The notes under the pieces were generated by a model. It was not told the origin of the DNA, did not search any database, and saw only the letters and a list, made by a program, of their open reading frames with translations. From NCBI GenBank assembly GCA_934617135.1, contig CAKTUC010000009.1:1-34377 (forward strand): DNA of 34,377 nt, given 5' to 3'. This DNA comes from an uncultured Collinsella sp. (GTDB lineage: Bacteria > Actinomycetota > Coriobacteriia > Coriobacteriales > Coriobacteriaceae). A program made the position numbers and the translations under genes. Below are positions 15,746-23,278 of this stretch, in pieces (position 1 is the stretch's first letter; the number at the start of each line of letters is the position of its first letter).

Positions 15746-17146
15746 CTACTGGCGGACCAGGCGGGCGCAGAAGTGGCCGTCGTAGGAGTCCGAATTAACG
15801 GGCACACTTTGGAAGAGGCCTCGAACGTTTTGGCGCAGGGTGACGAGGCTCTTGGCGTGGTCGTATTCGGGCAACTGCAGGATCTGCGCTTCGGAGAGCG
15901 GCGCCAAGGTAAAGCCCTCGCCCTCGGGAGAAGCCAGAAAGACATCCACGACCTGCGTATTCTCTTCGTCAAAGACCGAGCAGGTGGCGTAGATAAGCTC
16001 ACCGCCGGCAGCCACGCGCGCGGCTGCTTCCTTAAGCATCGTCAACTGCAGCTTGGGCAGCTCGGTCGTCACATCGTTCTCGCTCAGACGCCACGGAATC
16101 TCGGGATGACGGCGCATAGTACCGGTGCCAGAGCACGGCGCATCGATAAACACCGTGTCGAACAGGGCAGGCTCACCGAGCATGGCATCAAAGGACGTAA
16201 GCACTTCATCGAGCTCGCACGCATCGCCCGAAACCGTACGAACGCCCGAGATACCCGCCTTATGCAGGCGCGCGAGATTCTGATCGCACTTGCGATCATG
16301 CAGGTCGAGCGCGGTATGCTGGCGCTCGTAGCCGGCACGCTTGGCCTGGCACATCATCACATAGGTCTTCGTGCCACGACCGGCGCCGATCTCCAGACAA
16401 CGCCCGGGACGAGTCGCCGCGGTCGCGATAAGCTGAGCATTCAGGTCCGAAGCCACGGCCGCAGCACGCTCAAACACGCCCGATGCAACGGTAACCTGAG
16501 CATCGACCGGAGCATGGCAGCCGGGAAAAACAGGTGCCACGAGCTGCGAGATATACGGATCCGGCTTGGTCGCAAAGGCGTTCTCATGCAGGGCAAGCGG
16601 CGCGGGCGCCAAATTGCCAGCAAAGTTGAGCGCGCCCTCGGGCGTATCGAACGAGGCCATAATGCGAGCGCACAGCCAACGCGGCAGACCCATCAGACGC
16701 GACAGGCGAACCAGGCGGCGCTCGGACTCATCCACGTCAGACGCCGTGGCAAAATCCTCAACGTTGTCCGCAACCTTGTGCAGCACCGCGTTAGCCAGGC
16801 CCGCGGCAGACTTAGCACCGCTGCGCACCAGCTCAACACCCTGGCTCACGGCAACGCGGCCCGGAGTATGCAGGTAGAGCATCTCGAAGGCCGAGATACG
16901 AAGCGCCATGCGCACGCGCGGCGCGACCTTTTTGGGCTTATCGAGAAACTGGTCGAGAAGCTCGTCCAAAATGCCCTGCGTGGCGGCAACACCGAGCGCT
17001 AAACGCGCTGCAAACGCGGAATCGCGCTGGTCAATGGCCTTGGCAGAAGCACGGGAGGACAGCACGTCGCGTGCATACATGCCGCGGCGATCGGCCTCCA
17101 TCAACACATCGAGCGCAAGCTTGCGTGCGGGAGACAACTTGCTCAT
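15746..17146 (-). CDS. rsmB: 16S rRNA (cytosine-C5) methyltransferase RsmB-like
   Basis: Methylates a cytosine (C967 in E. coli numbering) of 16S rRNA. The N-terminal ~140 residues form a NusB-like RNA-binding domain (ARKLALDVLMEADRRG, QRDSAFAARLALGV). The C-terminal Rossmann methyltransferase has DAPCSGTGTMRRHPEI and YATCSVFDEEN, providing the two catalytic cysteines of m5C enzymes. The SAM-binding loop is unusual: CLEIGAGRGTKT rather than the common CAAPGGKT. The start at 17146 was chosen because it overlaps the fmt stop as ATGA and a GGGGTG precedes it; the longer frame is inside fmt. Last gene of priA-def-fmt-rsmB; 466 residues. Confidence 0.9.
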   Translation of the reverse strand: MSKLSPARKLALDVLMEADRRGMYARDVLSSRASAKAIDQRDSAFAARLALGVAATQGILDELLDQFLDKPKKVAPRVRMALRISAFEMLYLHTPGRVAVSQGVELVRSGAKSAAGLANAVLHKVADNVEDFATASDVDESERRLVRLSRLMGLPRWLCARIMASFDTPEGALNFAGNLAPAPLALHENAFATKPDPYISQLVAPVFPGCHAPVDAQVTVASGVFERAAAVASDLNAQLIATAATRPGRCLEIGAGRGTKTYVMMCQAKRAGYERQHTALDLHDRKCDQNLARLHKAGISGVRTVSGDACELDEVLTSFDAMLGEPALFDTVFIDAPCSGTGTMRRHPEIPWRLSENDVTTELPKLQLTMLKEAAARVAAGGELIYATCSVFDEENTQVVDVFLASPEGEGFTLAPLSEAQILQLPEYDHAKSLVTLRQNVRGLFQSVPVNSDSYDGHFCARLVRQ

Positions 17147-18063
17147 GACAAAACACCCCACGTAAGGTCGGCATCCTGCAGGCCGGCAGCCCAAGCAGAA
17201 GCAGCCATAGCACGCTTGCCATCGGGCTTAACCTCGAGCAGTTCGACCGCGCCATCGGAAAGGCCAAGGTAAACGCGCTTAGCCTGAACAAGCACCTGGC
17301 CCTCGGCGAGCGATACATCAGCCAGCGCGGCATCGAGCACACGCACCGTTTTGCCGGCAATCACGCAACGAGCGGGCGCGGTATCGGACGAAGCCAGCAC
17401 ATGACGCACACAATCGAGCGCCGCCATCTGCGGGTCCAGACGCATCTCCTGTTTTGAAATCTTCGCAGCATGGGTAACGAGCGACTCATCCTGCTCAGTC
17501 CAAACGGCAGTGCCGTCGGCAAGCGAAGGAAGCGTATCGGCCAGCAACTTGCCACCCAGCTCGCCAAGCTCCATCGTAAGCGCCTCGGCATGCTTACCGG
17601 CAACCGAAGTGGAAGCCTGGGCACAATAAGCACCCGTATCCACACCATGCCCAATACGCATAATGGAAACGCCAGCAGCCTCATCACCAGCAAGAATGGC
17701 ACGCTGAATAGGAGCCGCGCCACGCCAACGAGGCAGCAAGGACGCATGAACATTCACAATACCAAGCGGCGCCATATGCAGCACCTCATCAGGCAAAATG
17801 CATCCATAGGCAGCCACACAGAAAATATCCGCCTGCGCAGCCTGAAGCGCCTCAACAACCTCAGGCGTCATACGATTAGCCTCAATAACCGGCAGCCCCA
17901 GCTCCAGCGCCTTGGCCTTAACAGGAGAAGGCTCAAGCTTCTTACCACGCCCACGAACAGCATCAGGACGAGTAACAACAAGCGCAATCTCATTCCCAGC
18001 CTCAACAAGCGAAGTCAACGAAGGCACCGCAAAATCCGGCGTACCCATAAACACAATACGCAT
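17143..18063 (-). CDS. fmt: methionyl-tRNA formyltransferase
   Basis: Formylates initiator Met-tRNA using 10-formyl-THF. The protein is 306 residues, normal length. The N-terminal Rossmann domain starts MRIVFMGTPDFAVPSL. The active site has N104 and H106 in NVHASLLPRWRGAAPIQ and D142 in GHGVDTG, followed by the C-terminal OB-like domain (KTVRVLDAAL, VYLGLSDGAVELLEVKP). ATG 18063 is supported by GAGGAGA 8 nt upstream; the 70-residue extension ahead of it is noncoding. Ends in an ATGA overlap with rsmB. Works together with def in formyl-methionine handling. Confidence 0.96.
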   Translation of the reverse strand: MRIVFMGTPDFAVPSLTSLVEAGNEIALVVTRPDAVRGRGKKLEPSPVKAKALELGLPVIEANRMTPEVVEALQAAQADIFCVAAYGCILPDEVLHMAPLGIVNVHASLLPRWRGAAPIQRAILAGDEAAGVSIMRIGHGVDTGAYCAQASTSVAGKHAEALTMELGELGGKLLADTLPSLADGTAVWTEQDESLVTHAAKISKQEMRLDPQMAALDCVRHVLASSDTAPARCVIAGKTVRVLDAALADVSLAEGQVLVQAKRVYLGLSDGAVELLEVKPDGKRAMAASAWAAGLQDADLTWGVLS

Positions 18064-18170
18064 AACCAATGTCTCCTCAAAACCAGAGCCAAGACGGCTA
18101 CAAACAACAGCGGAAAGCCAGTCCCCAGCCCATCCGCAAAAACAGTTCAACAAGAACAAATATACCCAAA

Positions 18171-18202
18171 ACCAAAGAAAGAGCCGCAATAAAAGCAGCT
18201 CT
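18171..18202 (-). terminator. candidate intrinsic terminator between def and fmt
   Basis: On the minus strand AGAGCTGC (18202-18195) pairs with GCGGCTCT (18187-18180), one U-G pair included, around a 7-nt loop. TTTCTTTGG and more T-rich sequence follow. If it works, fmt-rsmB must have its own promoter in the remaining leader. Confidence 0.5.
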
Positions 18203-18278
18203 CTCAACAAAGGCATTATCAGCGAAGACGCCCTTCCCTGGCCCAGCGGCACCCGGGAGAGACGAGCACGCAAACGCA

Positions 18279-18415
18279 GTCCCCTTCCGCCGCAGGGCTT
18301 AGGTTATTGCTCCACGCGCAGTTCCGCACGTGCCGAAGAGCACTTAATGTGCTCTTCGTGCGAGCAGGACTGTTTGAGCATGGAGCAAAACCTAAGCCCT
18401 GCGGCGGAAGGGGAC
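18279..18415. repeat. family B structured element, copy 1 (137 nt)
   Basis: The outer arms 18279-18314 and 18381-18415 are complementary over 35 bp with a single bulged base (GTCCCCTTCCGCCGCAGG... / ...CCTGCGGCGGAAGGGGAC). Inside is a 61-nt core (18320-18380). It has CAGTTCC pairing with GGACTG, CGCAC with GTGCG, an unpaired GTGCC and AGCA, and a terminal GAAGAGCAC/GTGCTCTTC stem with a TTAAT loop. The core is 56/61 identical to 24760-24820. It sits 8 nt beyond the def stop. See findings. Confidence 0.85.
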
Positions 18416-18423
18416 GGACGACT

Positions 18424-18960
18424 CTATTCAGTCTCGCCCGGTCGAGCGCCGCGGGCCAGGGCGTCCTGGTACTCCTTGACTGCCTTGATACGCTGCATCG
18501 GCTTGAGTCGCTCGAACATGGTGTTGCCATGCAGGTGATCGATCTCGTGCTGCAGGCACACGCAGAACAGGTCACCCGTGGCCTCATAGCGAATCAGGTT
18601 GGCATCCAGGTCATACGCCTCGACGACAACGTGATCCGGACGCTCGATCTCGCAGCTAATGCCGGGAATGGACAGGCAGCCCTCGCTAAACGGCACCAGG
18701 TTGTCGCTCTGCTCAACAATCACGGGATTGATAAGCACGTACGGGTCGTAGTCGTTCTTGTCGCTATAGTCGCAGTCGATGGTCACGAGCTGAATGAGCT
18801 CGCCGATCTGCGGGGCGGCCAGGCCGCAACCGCCGTTGTCGAACATCATCTTCTTCATCTTCTCGGCAAGCGCCTCGATCGCCGGGGTGATCTCCTCGAT
18901 GACGGCGCACTCCTGGCGCAGACGAGGGTCGGGCGACAGTACGATTCCGTTGGCTTCCAT
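18424..18960 (-). CDS. def: peptide deformylase
   Basis: Removes the formyl group from nascent proteins; cytosolic, metal-dependent. All three family motifs are present: GCGLAAPQ (residues 44-51), EGCLS (93-97, metal ligand C95) and HEIDH (138-142, two metal His and catalytic Glu). The 178-residue length is typical. ATG 18960 was chosen over 18966 because GAAAGG lies 6 nt upstream of it but would abut the other. It begins 18 nt after the priA stop and is presumably co-transcribed with it. Its 3' end appears again, imperfect and inverted, at 18236-18263. Confidence 0.95.
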   Translation of the reverse strand: MEANGIVLSPDPRLRQECAVIEEITPAIEALAEKMKKMMFDNGGCGLAAPQIGELIQLVTIDCDYSDKNDYDPYVLINPVIVEQSDNLVPFSEGCLSIPGISCEIERPDHVVVEAYDLDANLIRYEATGDLFCVCLQHEIDHLHGNTMFERLKPMQRIKAVKEYQDALARGARPGETE

Positions 18961-18978
18961 GGCCATCCTTTCGGGTTG

Positions 18979-21429
18979 TTACATCAAATCATAGGCGTCG
19001 ACGTCAACGCTCACGCTCACGCCGCGCACGGAACCCACCTCTTTGAGGCAGGCGTCGATATCATCAGAGACATGGTACCCTACCGGCGACTTTACAAGCA
19101 GATGGAAACGGTAACGGTCCTTGGCTCTCTCGATTACACACGAAGCCGGGCCCAGCACCTGGGGCACGGCGCTCCCCGCCCGCAAAAAGTCGGGCGCGGC
19201 GGCATGCCAGCGACGCTTGAGGAGCTTCGCGATGCGGCCGATGTAGTCCTGCGCATCGTCTCGATTCGACGACCACACCAGGATGTTGACCAGGCGCACA
19301 AACGGCGGATACAGGGCATCGCGACGCTGATCAAGGTCGTAGTCGGTAAAGATCGAGCGGTCGTGCTCGGCGACGGCGCGAATGACCGGGTCCTCGGGCA
19401 AATAGGTCTGGATGATGACCTCGCCGGGGCGATCGCCGCGGCCGGCGCGGCCTGCGACTTGCTCCAGCAGATCGTAGGCGCGCTCCCCTGCGCGGAAATC
19501 GGGCAGCTTGAGGGCAAAGTCGGCATTGACCACGCCCACAAGCGTGACCTCGGGAAAGTCTAGGCCCTTGGCGATCATCTGCGTGCCCAGCAGCACCGCG
19601 CAATCGGCGGCGTCGAACTGCTCGAGCAGCTTTTTGTGCGCGTCCTTGCCGCGCGTGGAATCGGCATCCATGCGAATGATGGCGACGTCGTCGGGCAGCA
19701 TTTGGTGCAGCGCGTCCTCAATCTGCTGCGTGCCCAGGCCCATTTTTGCCAGGTAGCGGCTGCCGCACTTGGGACAGCGGCTCGTGGGCGCCGGATAGGG
19801 CTGGACGCGCCAGGAAGATCCGCAGGTGTGGCACTGCAGCGCGTGCGTGCGCTCGTGGTACGTGAGCGCGGTGGAGCAGTGGTTGCAGGTGGGCACGCAG
19901 CCGCACTCGCGGCACATGAGGAACGGCGCAAAGCCGCGACGGTTATGAAGTAGCACGGCCTTTTCGCGGCGCTCAACGACACGCTCCAAGCCTTCCATCA
20001 GCGGTTTTGAGAACATGGAGCGGCTGCCGTGTGCGAACTCACGGCGTAGGTCGGCGATGCGGACCGTGGGCAGCACCGCATGCCCAGGGCGCTCGGGCAT
20101 CTCGACGCGCGTCCAGCTGGCACCGTTGTATGTGCCGCGGCGGCAGCGGTCGAGGGCCTCGGCAGAGGGCGTGGCCGACCCCAGCACAAGCGGAAAACGA
20201 TAGCGGCGCGCCATCTCGGCCGCCACCTCGCGCGCATGGTAACGCGGGCTGGAACCCTGCTTGTAGCTGGTCTCATGCTCCTCGTCGATGATGATGAGGC
20301 CTAGGTCGCTGAGCGGGCAAAAGAGTGCCGAACGGGCACCCACGACCACGCGGGCCGAACCGCTGGCGACCATGTCCCACTGGTCCAAACGCTCGCCGGC
20401 CGAGAGGCGCGAGTGGAAGACCGCGACCGTCTCGCCAAAGCGTGAACGAAAGCGGCCGACGGTCTGGGCCGTCAGCGAGATCTCGGGGACGAGCACGCAG
20501 GCCGAACGGCCAGCAGCCAGCACGCGCTCAATCGCCGAGAGGTAGACCTCGGTTTTGCCAGAACCGGTGACGCCATCCACGAGCACCACATCACCGTGGG
20601 CGTCCAGGCGGGCACGCTCAATCTGCGCGAGCGCCTGCTGCTGCCCGTTGGTGAGTGCCACCGGGGCCTTGCCGCTCGCCGAGGACAGCGTGGTCTGCTC
20701 GCTGCAGCCACGCCAGGCGCGGCGCTCCTCCACGACCACGACGCCGCGTTTTTCGAGCGCCCTAATGGTGGCAGACATGCTGTTGTAGAGCAGGTTGAGG
20801 TCGCGCGTCGTGACCGGGCCGCATTGGAGCGCCTCAATGAGCTGGCGCTGGCGAACCGCGGTCTTAGGCGGCGTGTAGTCGAAGCCCTCGGGCGTGAGCA
20901 TGACCCAACGGTTTTGGATGGGCTTGACGGCGGGTCGCTCAACCGTCCACACACCGTCATCACTCTTGACCACGCGTGGGCTTCCGCCCGGCGGCAGGAA
21001 CAGACGCAGGCACTCGGAAAGCGTCGCGACGTACTCGCGGCTCATCCAACGTGCGATACGGGCAGCCTCGGCGGTAAAAAGTGGCTTGCTGAGGATGGCC
21101 TCGATAGGCTTAATGCGCGCGGGGTCGAGTGCGTTGTTGCCTTGCAGGTTGGCCAGCTCGGGCGCAATGTCGACGATGTAGCCCGCGGCCGCGCGGTTGC
21201 CAAAGTGGACCAGAACGGTAGAGCCGATCTGGGACTCGTTGGCAAGGGACTGAGGAATGCCGTAGGCAAACGGCTCGGACAGCGCGCGCGTTGGGATGTC
21301 CAGGACCACGCTCGCATAGGCGACGACGGGCTCGGGCGCAGGCTTGAGCTTGGTTGGAGCGACAGGAGCCGAGGACTCCAGAGCTTTCTCCGGTTCCGGC
21401 GAACCAAACAGCGAAAGTTGCTCGGCCAT
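18979..21429 (-). CDS. priA: primosomal replication-restart helicase PriA
   Basis: 3'-5' DNA helicase that reloads the replisome at stalled forks. The N-terminal 3' DNA-binding domain (about 38-140) is followed by Walker A GVTGSGKT (286-293), DEEH (382-385), GSATPS, a zinc-binding segment with eight or more Cys (506-555: CREC, CNHC, CHTC, CPKC) and helicase motifs ending QVAGRAGRGDRPG. 816 residues. The first ten residues are MAEQLSLFGS; QLSLF (4-8) matches the beta-clamp-binding consensus. ATG 21429 was chosen for the GGGAGG and AGGGACC just upstream. Heads priA-def-(fmt-rsmB). Confidence 0.96.
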   Translation of the reverse strand: MAEQLSLFGSPEPEKALESSAPVAPTKLKPAPEPVVAYASVVLDIPTRALSEPFAYGIPQSLANESQIGSTVLVHFGNRAAAGYIVDIAPELANLQGNNALDPARIKPIEAILSKPLFTAEAARIARWMSREYVATLSECLRLFLPPGGSPRVVKSDDGVWTVERPAVKPIQNRWVMLTPEGFDYTPPKTAVRQRQLIEALQCGPVTTRDLNLLYNSMSATIRALEKRGVVVVEERRAWRGCSEQTTLSSASGKAPVALTNGQQQALAQIERARLDAHGDVVLVDGVTGSGKTEVYLSAIERVLAAGRSACVLVPEISLTAQTVGRFRSRFGETVAVFHSRLSAGERLDQWDMVASGSARVVVGARSALFCPLSDLGLIIIDEEHETSYKQGSSPRYHAREVAAEMARRYRFPLVLGSATPSAEALDRCRRGTYNGASWTRVEMPERPGHAVLPTVRIADLRREFAHGSRSMFSKPLMEGLERVVERREKAVLLHNRRGFAPFLMCRECGCVPTCNHCSTALTYHERTHALQCHTCGSSWRVQPYPAPTSRCPKCGSRYLAKMGLGTQQIEDALHQMLPDDVAIIRMDADSTRGKDAHKKLLEQFDAADCAVLLGTQMIAKGLDFPEVTLVGVVNADFALKLPDFRAGERAYDLLEQVAGRAGRGDRPGEVIIQTYLPEDPVIRAVAEHDRSIFTDYDLDQRRDALYPPFVRLVNILVWSSNRDDAQDYIGRIAKLLKRRWHAAAPDFLRAGSAVPQVLGPASCVIERAKDRYRFHLLVKSPVGYHVSDDIDACLKEVGSVRGVSVSVDVDAYDLM

Positions 21430-21460
21430 GGTCCCTATGCCTCCCATCCCATACGTCTAC

Positions 21461-21495
21461 AGAAACAAGAGCCCCGCTCGGGATGAACGGGGCTC
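21461..21495 (-). terminator. intrinsic terminator after gltX
   Basis: On the minus strand GAGCCCCG and CGGGGCTC (21488-21495 and 21469-21476) form an 8-bp stem with an 11-nt loop, followed by TTGTTTCT. It lies between the gltX stop and the priA start. Confidence 0.75.
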
Positions 21496-21518
21496 GGATA
21501 CATGCGTTTGCGCAGCTA

Positions 21519-22994
21519 CTACAGCGCCATCGTGCGGGCGCGGTCGATGCGCGCCAGACAGTCGTCGCGGCCGACGAGTGCCATGGTCTCACCCAGCGGA
21601 GGGCTCACCATGTTGCCGCAGACGGCGACGCGCACGGCCTGGAAGACCACGCGCTTCTTGAGGTCCATCTGCTCGGGCAGCGGCTCAAGCGCGGCGTCGA
21701 TGTTGGCAGCCGTCCACTCGTCCACGCCCTCGAGCGCAGACTTGGCGGCGTCCAGAATGGCGCCCATGCCCTCCTTGGCCAGGCCCTTGTTGACGGACTT
21801 CTCGTCATACTCGAGCGTCTCGGCCGTAGCGAAGATGGGAGCGGCGACGGTCACGGCGTCGGCCGGCATCTTGGTGCGCGGCTTGACGATGGCGGCAAGC
21901 GCGTCGATCCAGTCCTCGCCGTACTCGACATTGCCCTCGATCAAACCCGCCTCGTGCAGCTCGGGGATCATGACCTCGTCGGCAAACTGGGCATCGGACA
22001 TACCGTTGATGTACTCGGCATTGACCCAGTCGAGCTTCTTGGGGTCGAAGGTCGCCGGGTTCTTGGAGATGCGGTCGAGCGAGAACTTGCTGGCCAGGAC
22101 GTCGCGCGGGATGATCGTGGTCTCGCCATCGAGCGACCAGCCGAGCAGCGCCAGGTAGTTGACGAAGGCGTCGGACAGGTAGCCGGCGTCGCGGTACTCC
22201 TCCACCGAGGTGGCGCCGTGGCGCTTGGAGAGCTTCTTGCCGTCGGCGCCCAGGATCATGGAGATGTGGGCGAACGTGGGCACGGGCGCGCCGAGGGCCT
22301 CGTAGACCATGACCTGGCGCGGGGTGTTGGACAGGTGGTCGTCGCCACGGATGACGTGGGTGATCTTCATCATAGCGTCGTCGACGACGGTCGCGAAGTT
22401 GTACGTGGGCGTGCCGTCGGAGCGGAAGATGACAAAGTCGTCGAGCTCCTTGGCGTCGAAGGTCACCTCGCCGTGAACGGCGTCGTGGATGACGACGTCG
22501 CCGCGGTCCTCGGGCACCTTGATGCGCAGGACGTAGGGCTCGCCGGCCTCGATGCGGCGGCGTGCCTCCTCGGGATCAAGATCGCGACAGCGGCGCTGAT
22601 AGCCCTGGAACGGGTCCTTGCGCTCCTGGGCGGCCTTGCGGTCGGCGTCGAGCTGCTCCTTGGTGCAGAAGCACGGATAGGCCTTGCCCTCGTCCCAGAG
22701 CTTCTGTGCAGCCTGCTTGTACAGGTCCAGGCGCTCGGTCTGGGCGTAGGGGCCAAAGTCGCCGCCCACCTCGGGACCCTCGTCCCAGTCCAGGCCCAGC
22801 CAACGCATGGCGCGCAGGATGATCTGCGTGTTCTCGTCAGTGGAGCGGGTGGGGTCGGTGTCGTCGATGCGCAGGATGAACGTGCCGCCGTTTGCGCGGG
22901 CGAAAGCCCAGTTATAGATAGCGGTGCGGGCGCCGCCGATGTGCAGCTTGCCCGTGGGTGAGGGTGCAAAGCGGACGCGAACGTCTGATGCCAT
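21519..22994 (-). CDS. gltX: glutamyl-tRNA synthetase
   Basis: Class I aminoacyl-tRNA synthetase charging tRNA-Glu (and possibly tRNA-Gln where GatCAB exists). Motifs: RFAPSPTGKLHIGGAR with HIGG at residues 18-21, LRIDDTDPTRS, and KKLSKRHG with KLSKR at 254-258; an anticodon-binding helical domain follows. 491 residues, normal. ATG 22994 has GAGGAGA 5 nt upstream; the 45 residues before it are untranslated. The two tRNA-Glu genes it would charge are at the far end of the window. Monocistronic, with a terminator. Confidence 0.96.
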   Translation of the reverse strand: MASDVRVRFAPSPTGKLHIGGARTAIYNWAFARANGGTFILRIDDTDPTRSTDENTQIILRAMRWLGLDWDEGPEVGGDFGPYAQTERLDLYKQAAQKLWDEGKAYPCFCTKEQLDADRKAAQERKDPFQGYQRRCRDLDPEEARRRIEAGEPYVLRIKVPEDRGDVVIHDAVHGEVTFDAKELDDFVIFRSDGTPTYNFATVVDDAMMKITHVIRGDDHLSNTPRQVMVYEALGAPVPTFAHISMILGADGKKLSKRHGATSVEEYRDAGYLSDAFVNYLALLGWSLDGETTIIPRDVLASKFSLDRISKNPATFDPKKLDWVNAEYINGMSDAQFADEVMIPELHEAGLIEGNVEYGEDWIDALAAIVKPRTKMPADAVTVAAPIFATAETLEYDEKSVNKGLAKEGMGAILDAAKSALEGVDEWTAANIDAALEPLPEQMDLKKRVVFQAVRVAVCGNMVSPPLGETMALVGRDDCLARIDRARTMAL

Positions 22995-23075
22995 GGAAAT
23001 CTCCTCGATTGCAGGATGGATGTCTAACCGCATCAGTATAAAGCAACAAAGCAACCTCCGCACAAAGGGCACCGA

Positions 23076-23171
23076 CCTACTCATTGGGGACAGACTTAAA
23101 TGAGTAGTCTTTGGGCAACCTGTCGGCACTTAGGCAAGGCTGGTCATTTAAGTCTGCCCCCAATGAGTAGG
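23076..23171. repeat. family C long inverted repeat
   Basis: The 28-nt arms 23076-23103 and 23144-23171 are complementary with one mismatch and contain CATTGGGGACAGACTTAAAT. The loop is 40 nt. The left arm can alternatively fold on itself, because CTACTCATT (23078-23086) also pairs with AATGAGTAG (23099-23107). GGGGACAG-type palindromes resemble REP elements. It lies in the divergent gltX-metK region, about 35 nt upstream of the likely metK -10. Confidence 0.75.
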
Positions 23172-23182
23172 TGCGGAAAGGG

Positions 23183-23210
23183 TGTGAATGTTTGATTTGC
23201 GCGCTATGAT
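23183..23210 (+). promoter_or_regulatory. candidate metK promoter
   Basis: TATGAT (23205-23210) is a good -10; TGTGAA (23183-23188) 16 nt upstream is a weak -35. It would give a leader of about 60 nt. The family C element ends 12 nt before the proposed -35. Confidence 0.4.
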
Positions 23211-23227
23211 GTGCCCTTGCATAGAGA

Positions 23228-23267
23228 GCCCGGCGGAATGGTAACGGTCGCCGGGACACGTTTTTTG
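23228..23267 (+). promoter_or_regulatory. metK leader hairpin with T run
   Basis: CCCGGCG and CGCCGGG (about 23230-23257) form a 7-bp stem with a 13-nt loop. Five bases later is a run of six T (23263-23268), then GAAAGGA and the ATG. It looks like an attenuator-type structure just before the ribosome site. It does not match any SAM riboswitch class I can recognise by eye. Confidence 0.4.
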
Positions 23268-23278
23268 AAAGGACAATC

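Larger units (their letters stand above)
18064..18423. other. def-fmt intergenic region
   Basis: 360 nt that interrupt an otherwise tight priA-def-fmt-rsmB cluster. From the def side it holds the family B element (18279-18415), an imperfect inverted copy of the def 3' end (18236-18263), a likely intrinsic terminator reading on the minus strand (18171-18202), and about 110 nt of A/C-rich sequence that is the fmt leader. A TATATT near 18160 on the minus strand could be a -10, but the -35 is poor. Confidence 0.65.

Noticed and set aside
18073..18273. N-terminal extension of fmt with a hydrophobic stretch that could look like a signal peptide
   Set aside because: The homologous protein starts at MRIVFMGTPDF (18063) with a good ribosome site. 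The extension includes a terminator-like hairpin and A/C-rich leader.
18279..18415. CRISPR array or retron msr-msd locus as explanation for the family B hairpins
   Set aside because: No repeated spacer-repeat units, no cas gene and no reverse transcriptase nearby; the elements are single and widely separated.
22995..23129. 45-residue extension of gltX
   Set aside because: It reads through the family C repeat, while ATG 22994 has GAGGAGA at proper spacing and matches the family start.
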